From positions 18,451,219 through 18,515,218 of the forward strand of contig NC_064444.1 in NCBI RefSeq assembly GCF_023343835.1: DNA of 64,000 bases, in the 5' to 3' direction. Shown here piece after piece: positions 57,813 to 64,000 of this stretch (position 1 is the first letter of the stretch; each line of letters opens with the position of its first letter). A program made the translations under genes and the position numbers. Under the pieces are notes generated by a model. It was not told where the DNA came from. It was given only the letters and a program-made list of their open reading frames with translations, and made no database searches. This stretch comes from Lagopus muta. Lineage: Eukaryota > Chordata > Aves > Galliformes > Phasianidae.

Positions 57813-59334
57813 CCCTGGGCAGCACAGCTTCATTCTCACACTGCCCCCATCCTCCCTTCCTCTGCAGAACACGATGGCTCCAAGGATCCTTATCTACAGG
57901 TCGCTGGGGGAAGAAACATGGTGCAAGAGAAGGCAGGCAAGGCCCAGGTCCCATGAATGGGATAAAAATGAAGAGGTTTGGTTCCTGCAGCCAGGACTGC
58001 ACACAAGCCTTGCACAACCACCAGCCCTACTATCAGATGAGCGCTCAGGTTGTGAGCAGAGGAGGTATGACAAACAAGAAGGCAAAACCAAACAAACATT
58101 GGGCAAGCATGCCTCGAGGGCTGCCCGCCGCCGACCAGGCGGTGTTTGTGTGCAGCAGCTCGCCATGCCCTGGGCCAGGAGCTGGCAGACTGATGGAGGT
58201 TATCTGAAGAGAATCCAAGGGACGGAGGACAAACGTCTGCCACACTTCGATACCTCAGATTGTTTCCAATATGTTGCAGAGGCACTGACTTGTGCAGTTA
58301 ATTAGCGCTGCGTGCAAGGCAGCAGGAACTGCCGTGGGGCTGTGGGTTTCAGCAAGTGGCTTAAGGATGCCCTGAGACAGATCCAAGGAAGCACTACATC
58401 TGATCCAACCTGCAATCCGGGCTGGCAGGCAGAAGGTGTGTAATGTGAGGTATTCCATAATGTGTTTCTCGGGGCAGACCTAACCTCTCAGATGTACTCA
58501 CCTTGATGCCCTCAGAGTGGGAGAAGCGAGGATGCAGGAATAGGGGCTGTGACCCCGGACACCTCAGAAATGCGTGGGAGCCTTCAGGCTGCAAACCACA
58601 GCATGCACTGGGACCACGTCCGGATGCCTTTGGGATGTCTGAGGTACAAGGCCACTGCTGCTCCCGAGACGCCGCGAGCTGCTGTCAGCACTGGGACGGG
58701 CTGCTTCTGCCCTGCAGCATGGCCTGAAGGACACGTGCAGGTCTGCTGCAGATTCCTCACTCAGCACTGAGCCTTTCATCACCCCAAATAAACCCAGCAG
58801 CGAACCTGGGGGTGGGAATTCCTACGCCCGTGCCAACATGAAGTAAATGAGAGACATTAAAGTCCAATTAAAAACTTGCTTGGCCTTAAATGCCTCATCT
58901 GTTTAAAAAGCAAGTAACGGGGCCTGATTAATTGCATTCAGTGCCAGCATGAGGAATTATTACCCTTTTTGCACTCATTAAGGGTATCTGCTGTGGCATC
59001 TTTAATCACCAAGGCATTTAAAAGAGAGAAAGTAATTTGCTAAGACATACTGGATCCTAGGGACGGGAACCAGGACAATTGCCTATTGAGGACACAGAGC
59101 CATGCTCTCACTTTCCACAATTAAAAAGTCCCTGAGCAATAGGAGAATGGGGTTCCCAGGGCCTGGTTCCAGCGAAGCGAGTCGGGCTGCTCTCCTCTCT
59201 GGGTGCTCTGATGCCAATCCCGCACACGCTGCAGGTTCTGGGACTCCATCAGCCTCCAACTCGTGCGAGTTTTCTTGTTATCGTTTTCCAGTAGCTATTC
59301 AGAACAGATCATTCCCTCACTTTCTGCAACAGCC

Positions 59335-59555
59335 TTTTATGTCTTTGAAAGCGTTTCACGCCTGCCTCGCTCAGCCTGCCCTTTCCTAGACTAAACAAGC
59401 CCCGTTCCTCCAAGCTTTCCTCATTCCTCACCACTTCCAGCCCTCTGACTGCACTCACTGCAGTGAGAAACGCAGTGTCCAAACCAGGGATGGGCTCCAG
59501 CTGCAGGGCTGCTGGCAGCAGCACCAGGAGGAACGCCTTGCATGCCTTGCACTGC
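59335..59555 (-). mobile_element. CR1 internal fragment
   Basis: Reverse-strand CR1 with 'tttcctagactaaacaagcc', 'tcctcaccacttccagccc' and 'gtgtccaaaccagggatggg' blocks, which correspond to the region some 300-500 bases before the CR1 3' end. More diverged than the other copies. Confidence 0.65.
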
Positions 59556-59757
59556 ACGCAGCTCCTTGCCCAGCCTGTGACGTGTGCTCTGTGCACAGCT
59601 CTGTGACACCGCTGACTCACGATGAGGCAGTGATTGAGGGAGATCTGTGCTTGCACTGCTGCTGCCAAGGTTATTCCTTCCTTGATGTGCACGGAGGATG
59701 CCTGCTGCCCAAAGGCAGAGCTTTGCACCATCCTTTGCTGTTCCTCCCATTTGCCTG

Positions 59758-59990
59758 CACGTTTCATGGAACCACCTGGATTGGGAAAGACCTTCGAGAT
59801 CTTGAAGGTTATCCAACATCAACCTGACCTACTAAGTCCGATCACAAAACCACGTCCCTTAGTGCCATGTCCATGTGCCTCTCAAACACCTCCAGGGCTT
59901 CCAATGCCTGACTCGCATCCTTCGACAGCCTGTCTCAGACATCTCTGCATACTGGCCTGTGCTGTTCACAATGCCCATCCCACAGCTACT
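59758..59990 (-). mobile_element. CR1 LINE 3' end
   Basis: Reverse-strand copy: 'ggattgggaaagaccttcga', 'tccaacatcaacctgacc', 'ccacgtcccttagtgccatg' and 'caaacacctccagggcttcc' blocks. Its 3' end points left. Confidence 0.85.
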
Positions 59991-60032
59991 GAGGAGAAAC
60001 ACCTGGAGAAGGACATCCTGTCTTTGTGAACA

Positions 60033-60185
60033 ACTGCCTTTGGGAAAGTGTTCCAGGCCGGGCTGGATGGGGCCTTGGGCAGCCTGATCTAATGCCTGAT
60101 TGGCAACGCTGCCCAGGACAGGGATTGAAACTAGATGATCTTTGAGGTCCCTTCCAACCCAAGCCATTCCATCAATCTATGAAGC
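60033..60185 (+). mobile_element. CR1 LINE 3' end
   Basis: Plus-strand copy with 'gggctggatggggccttggg', 'aactagatgatctttgaggt' and 'cccttccaacccaagccatt' blocks, ending about 60185. It lies back to back with the preceding reverse-strand copy. Confidence 0.9.
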
Positions 60186-63100
60186 ACCTCTGGAGACCAG
60201 ACGGCAACTGAGCAAGCACCAGTCAGCCAACGGAGAGTGATGGCTCAGATGGCAGAGTGAGCAATGACACCTTGCACTGTCCATCTCCAGGGAACGATGG
60301 GTGCTCTACTAAAGGAGCCAGGAGCGTTCCCTGCTCACCTTTTTGGAATCACAAGCCCTCTACTCTGTTTCTGCTGGTTCCCTGCGAGTATGCAGACTGC
60401 AAACCCTGCTGCTGCTGCTTGGACCCTGCTATGGTCAACAGCTTCTCTAGCAGAAAGGTCTTAATACATAAGAAGCAAATACTGAACACAAAATAGGATG
60501 GTACTGATGTTTAGCCAACAGCCTTCTTCTTAAGGAACATTTCTGGGACACAGCACAAGCAAACACACCTAAGAGCAGTCACTGATGCATACAAACCACG
60601 AGAGCAATGTTCTGCAAGCGCTCCAGGTTGTCATCACCAGCTGAGACCATTGCTTGTGGCTGGAGACGTCACCCCAAAGGCTCTGATGGGGGGATGTAGT
60701 GAGACTCTCCCAGCAGAGAGAAGAGCACAGAGGTTTGAAGATACTCCTATCTGTTCCTGCCACGAATGGCTGTGAAGCCAAACAGTATCCCTTAACAGCA
60801 GGAAATGGTTTTCATACAAACTAACCACAGCTGGGCAACTGATGCAGCCAGTAAATACCTTCATTTTAAGAAGTGGAAGATTCCTATCCACTGCAGCAGA
60901 CTGCCTGTCCCACTGTCCTCCCTTCAAATCAAGCCGTGCATTCTGCGAGCAGAGTGCTCAATCCCAGCAGTGTCCCAGCTGCTGAAACCTGCCTGGTGCC
61001 CTGCATGCTCACTGAGTGGAGAGCTGAGCATTCAACCAGGTGCTGCCAGCAAGGACACACTGACAGCTGTGCAGTCAAAGCACAGCCAAGACGACGTGGC
61101 ATGCAGAAGCCACAGTGATGCGACAGGCTAAGCACATGCTGGATGCTGCCTTGGTGAGGTGGCTGCAGGCACACTTGATGCTGGTGGTAACTGCAGCCAA
61201 AGATAATCAGTGGGGAATTGATGGTGTCACGTGGCACTCCCACCTCCCAGCAGCAGAGAGCTGCAGGCCCGTCCAAGGGCAATGCTCTGGAATGCTGACA
61301 ATGGGTTTATTGCTGGATTTATTATTAATCCAGCGTGGTGAATTTATGTGAAACTTCACAAGTGGCACAGCGCTGTTTTGCTAAGGCAGACCGCACCTCA
61401 CCTTCATGAAGGGAACACGCTCCCACATCAGCTCACGACCAGCAGAACCAAATGGGTTTCCATGCACACCAAGATCAGAGGACTGATGGATGCTGTGCCC
61501 CTCCGTGGGCACTCAAATCAGCACAGCACCTCCCTGGCAGACGCTGGGGCTGGAGGCTCCTTCCACAGTTTCTGGAGGACGCGTTCACCCCCAGGCCAGA
61601 ACCCAGGGGCTCTCTAGCTCAGCCAGCCCCTGCCCTGCAGGTCCCCTTATCGGCAGGAAGACCTCATTAGGGAAGGGACTGAGGCTTCCTGCTGAGGCCC
61701 GCAGCCTTTCTGTCGCTCGTGGCGCTGAGGCCACAGAGCTGGAGGAAGCACGGTGTTTTCCTTGGGCCTTCGAGACAAAGTTGCTACGAAGTTGTTGTCA
61801 ACAAGACAGGGCTGTGCTGATGGGGCTGGGCAGCATGGGCTGCGCACGGGCTGTCACCGCAGGACAGGGCACAGCAACACAAGGCCCCTCTGTACCAACG
61901 TCCCCGCAGCTGCCCCAGGCTGTACGGGCAGAGCAGAACCAAAACCCAGTGCCCTCCTCATCAGGGTGACGCTGGGGAGCCTGGAGCTGGCTCCTGTCCA
62001 GCACGCAGCACAGAGGGAGGCTGTTCCAGCAGCACGTTCCTCCAAGGCACTGCAGCGGGGCCAGCCAACGACGTTACAGCATCAACGGATGGAGCTCAAC
62101 AGGAGCCTAATTGAAAGAGCTGCGGCGTTCAGCTGACTCCTGATGCTATGAAGACGTTAAGGGCTCCAAGTCGGTGCTAAGCAGCCCTGTCTGACAGCTC
62201 CAGCACTCAGCTGATGGATGGGAACCCTCCCCTCAGGACTTGGTGGGCAGCCAGAGCCACAGCCCCGTCAGCACCATCACCAAGGCCAAGCGCTGGACAA
62301 GCTGTCCCTTCCCAGCTGGAGGCTGCAGCTTCCACCAGGGAGGTTCAGCAGCTCTCAGTGTGATACAGAGCAGACCTGCTCCTGCCATTGGAGACAGGCG
62401 CCTGGTTGGTCTGCACAGCGACGGGCTGTGAGCACTGACCTGGCCACGTAGTTGGCACGCAGGGACTGCAAACCCACCAGCACACACCTACCTGTGCCCT
62501 GCCCCATGGCACACACCTCTGCACGCTGACTGGTCCCTGAGCGCATTCTCCACGTGCAGAATTTACTGCACTGTGCAAAACCACAATGAAGCTGAGCTGA
62601 TCAGCTTACGGTAGCCAAGGGGAGGGAAGAGAAAGCTAAAGGCGGTCATTAAAACCTTTTCAGCTAAAACATCAGAACTCCCCAAACTGTTCTCACTTGA
62701 TCCTGCGAAGCACACCGGCACCCGTATTTAGGCACAGCAATAAGAGTGAATGGACGACTCTCAGCACCCGCAGCTCCCACGGCTGTGCTGAGCTCAGCGT
62801 GGAGGTTTCAAATAAAACAACCACGGCCTCAGCGCTGGGATCAAGCACAGACCGCTTTTTATCTTAAAAGGCATTTGTTTGAGAACATTCGGGGCTGCTG
62901 GAGCCGCCGGCCCTGACATTATTTCACCGTGAGACCTTAAAAACGTTGACATCTTCGAACCCAAAACAACGCACGGTCACCAAACCAGCCCTTAAAAAAG
63001 AACAGCCAGAAAATAACTGCTGGCGACGGGAGGAGGAATTCTGCCTCCCTTCAGAGGCCGGCTCCTTCCCCTTTGTCTAACAGCAAACCTTTTGTTCGGG

Positions 63101-64000
63101 CTCTCAGCGCAGCCCCGAGGTACGCAGGGAATGTCTCGCCGCGCTTTGATCGGCGCAGGGGCTGCTGCAGAACGCGCGGAGCAGTGCTGCTAATGGAATT
63201 GTTCCAGCCTAACGGGATTTCACTGAATGCGTGGGGACGGCGGAGCAGCCAGGGCTGCTGGCAGATTGCTCTTTATGGTGCCAGGCACTCCGACAGCCTG
63301 AGAAAAAACTGCCCCTACAGCCCTCCATCAACACGGGACCCCCAGAGTTCCGCACTCAGCCCCGTCAGCTTCCCACCGCAGCAGGCTTTGATCAAAACGG
63401 GGCGAGAAAGCCAGGACAGGAGCAAGGAGGGTCCTCCCCTCCCCCAGCAATTAATCCGACAGCTTCAAGCAAAGTCCCGATGAAAACAAATAGACCGCCT
63501 TCCACCCGCAAATGTTTGCAAAGCTCGGCAGCCTGGGACAGGGGAAAGTTCCCAGGAAATTAAAGGAGGGTGAGCAAGCGTCCAGGCTTTCTGGCACAAA
63601 CGTATCGCTGTAATGAGTAACCAGCCTGAGCCACCCAGGGCAGCAGTTGCTTTGCAGTGTCATGCAAGGAAATAAATAGCATGACTATCATATATTAACT
63701 TCCAGGGGAAAGGCAGTTCTGGCAGCACGTGGGCCTACGGGGGACCATAAACATTTGGGCACTGCTACGAGCAGCCATAAAACAAGAAATAGGACTCGAC
63801 CGTGTTTAATTGCTTTAGGGAAGGGCAGCATCACTGGTGCGTCTGTCAGGTACCTCCCCCCACAGTGCTGCTCCATCACAGACCCAGAGCTGGGCAAATG
63901 AGCCCATCAGGGCGGGCACTGCAGGGGCAAGGACTGGAGGGAAGTGCCCTAAGATGTTTGCTGTGTAGAAGCTCAAGTCCAACCCTCCGAAAGCAATGGG

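Larger units (their letters stand above)
55809..64000. other. CFDP1 intron upstream of the penultimate coding exon (partial)
   Basis: The remaining 8.2 kb shows no exon of CFDP1 or of any other gene I recognise. It contains five CR1 fragments (listed separately), AT-rich blocks at about 57235-57365 and 58840-59050, and otherwise unique GC-moderate sequence. Confidence 0.65.

Noticed and set aside
55809-64000. Possible further CFDP1 exons or another gene at the right edge
   Set aside because: No match to the acidic N-terminal or Lys/Glu-rich middle of CFDP1. The frames present are short and overlap CR1 fragments or unique intron.
1-64000. Endogenous retrovirus, capsid-bearing element, rRNA or tRNA genes
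   Set aside because: No LTR pair, polyprotein-like frame or folded tRNA/rRNA signature was noticed. All dispersed repeats seen are CR1 LINE or MIR-like SINE pieces.

Overview
This is a vertebrate nuclear window, almost certainly from a bird and most likely a galliform such as chicken. The evidence is compact introns, GC-rich CpG-island promoters, CR1 LINEs as nearly the only interspersed repeats, and a gene order matching the human 16q23.1 block, which I recall as chicken chromosome 11. No ORF-dense bacterial or viral system is present.

Layout, left to right. WDR59 (minus, 1454-20894) is represented by coding exons 1-11, which encode residues 1-322 and the WD40 propeller; the rest lies left of the window. 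Its introns hold an old L3-like CR1, a younger CR1, and two MIR-like SINE relics. WDR59 and ZNRF1 diverge from a shared CpG-island promoter at about 20480-22140. ZNRF1 (plus, 21723-32638 coding, 3' UTR to about 34020) encodes a 225-residue myristoylated RING E3 ligase and has a 9.8 kb first intron. LDHD (minus, 34152-37961) has 11 exons encoding 481 residues of mitochondrial D-lactate dehydrogenase. It meets ZNRF1 tail to tail with crossing poly(A) signals, and its intron 4 is filled by a degenerate minisatellite.

The centre holds two divergent chymotrypsinogen genes, on minus 38389-40141 and plus 41348-43070. They lie in the arms (about 2.1 kb each) of an inverted repeat around a spacer of about 590 bp. 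Both 7-exon genes are intact and encode 269 residues. As far as I can see, the two proteins differ at a single residue: Gly versus Ala at chymotrypsin position 226, in the S1 specificity pocket. Outside the right arm lies a decayed plus-strand copy of LDHD segments (about 43247-44000), so the original inverted duplication was larger and only the CTRB part has stayed homogeneous.

BCAR1 (p130Cas; minus, 45081-49994) is complete, with 7 exons and 901 residues. CFDP1 (minus) contributes its last two coding exons (55650-55808 and 53043-53133) and a 3' UTR ending near 52465. The rest of the window to 64000 is CFDP1 intron, with several CR1 fragments and some AT-rich segments that could be conserved non-coding elements.

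The genes do not form one pathway. WDR59 acts in GATOR2/mTORC1 signalling, ZNRF1 in ubiquitylation, LDHD in D-lactate oxidation, the CTRB pair in pancreatic digestion, BCAR1 in adhesion signalling and CFDP1 in chromatin. The block is conserved synteny. Exon boundaries were set by hand from GT/AG sites, reading-frame phase and family sequence, without transcript data.
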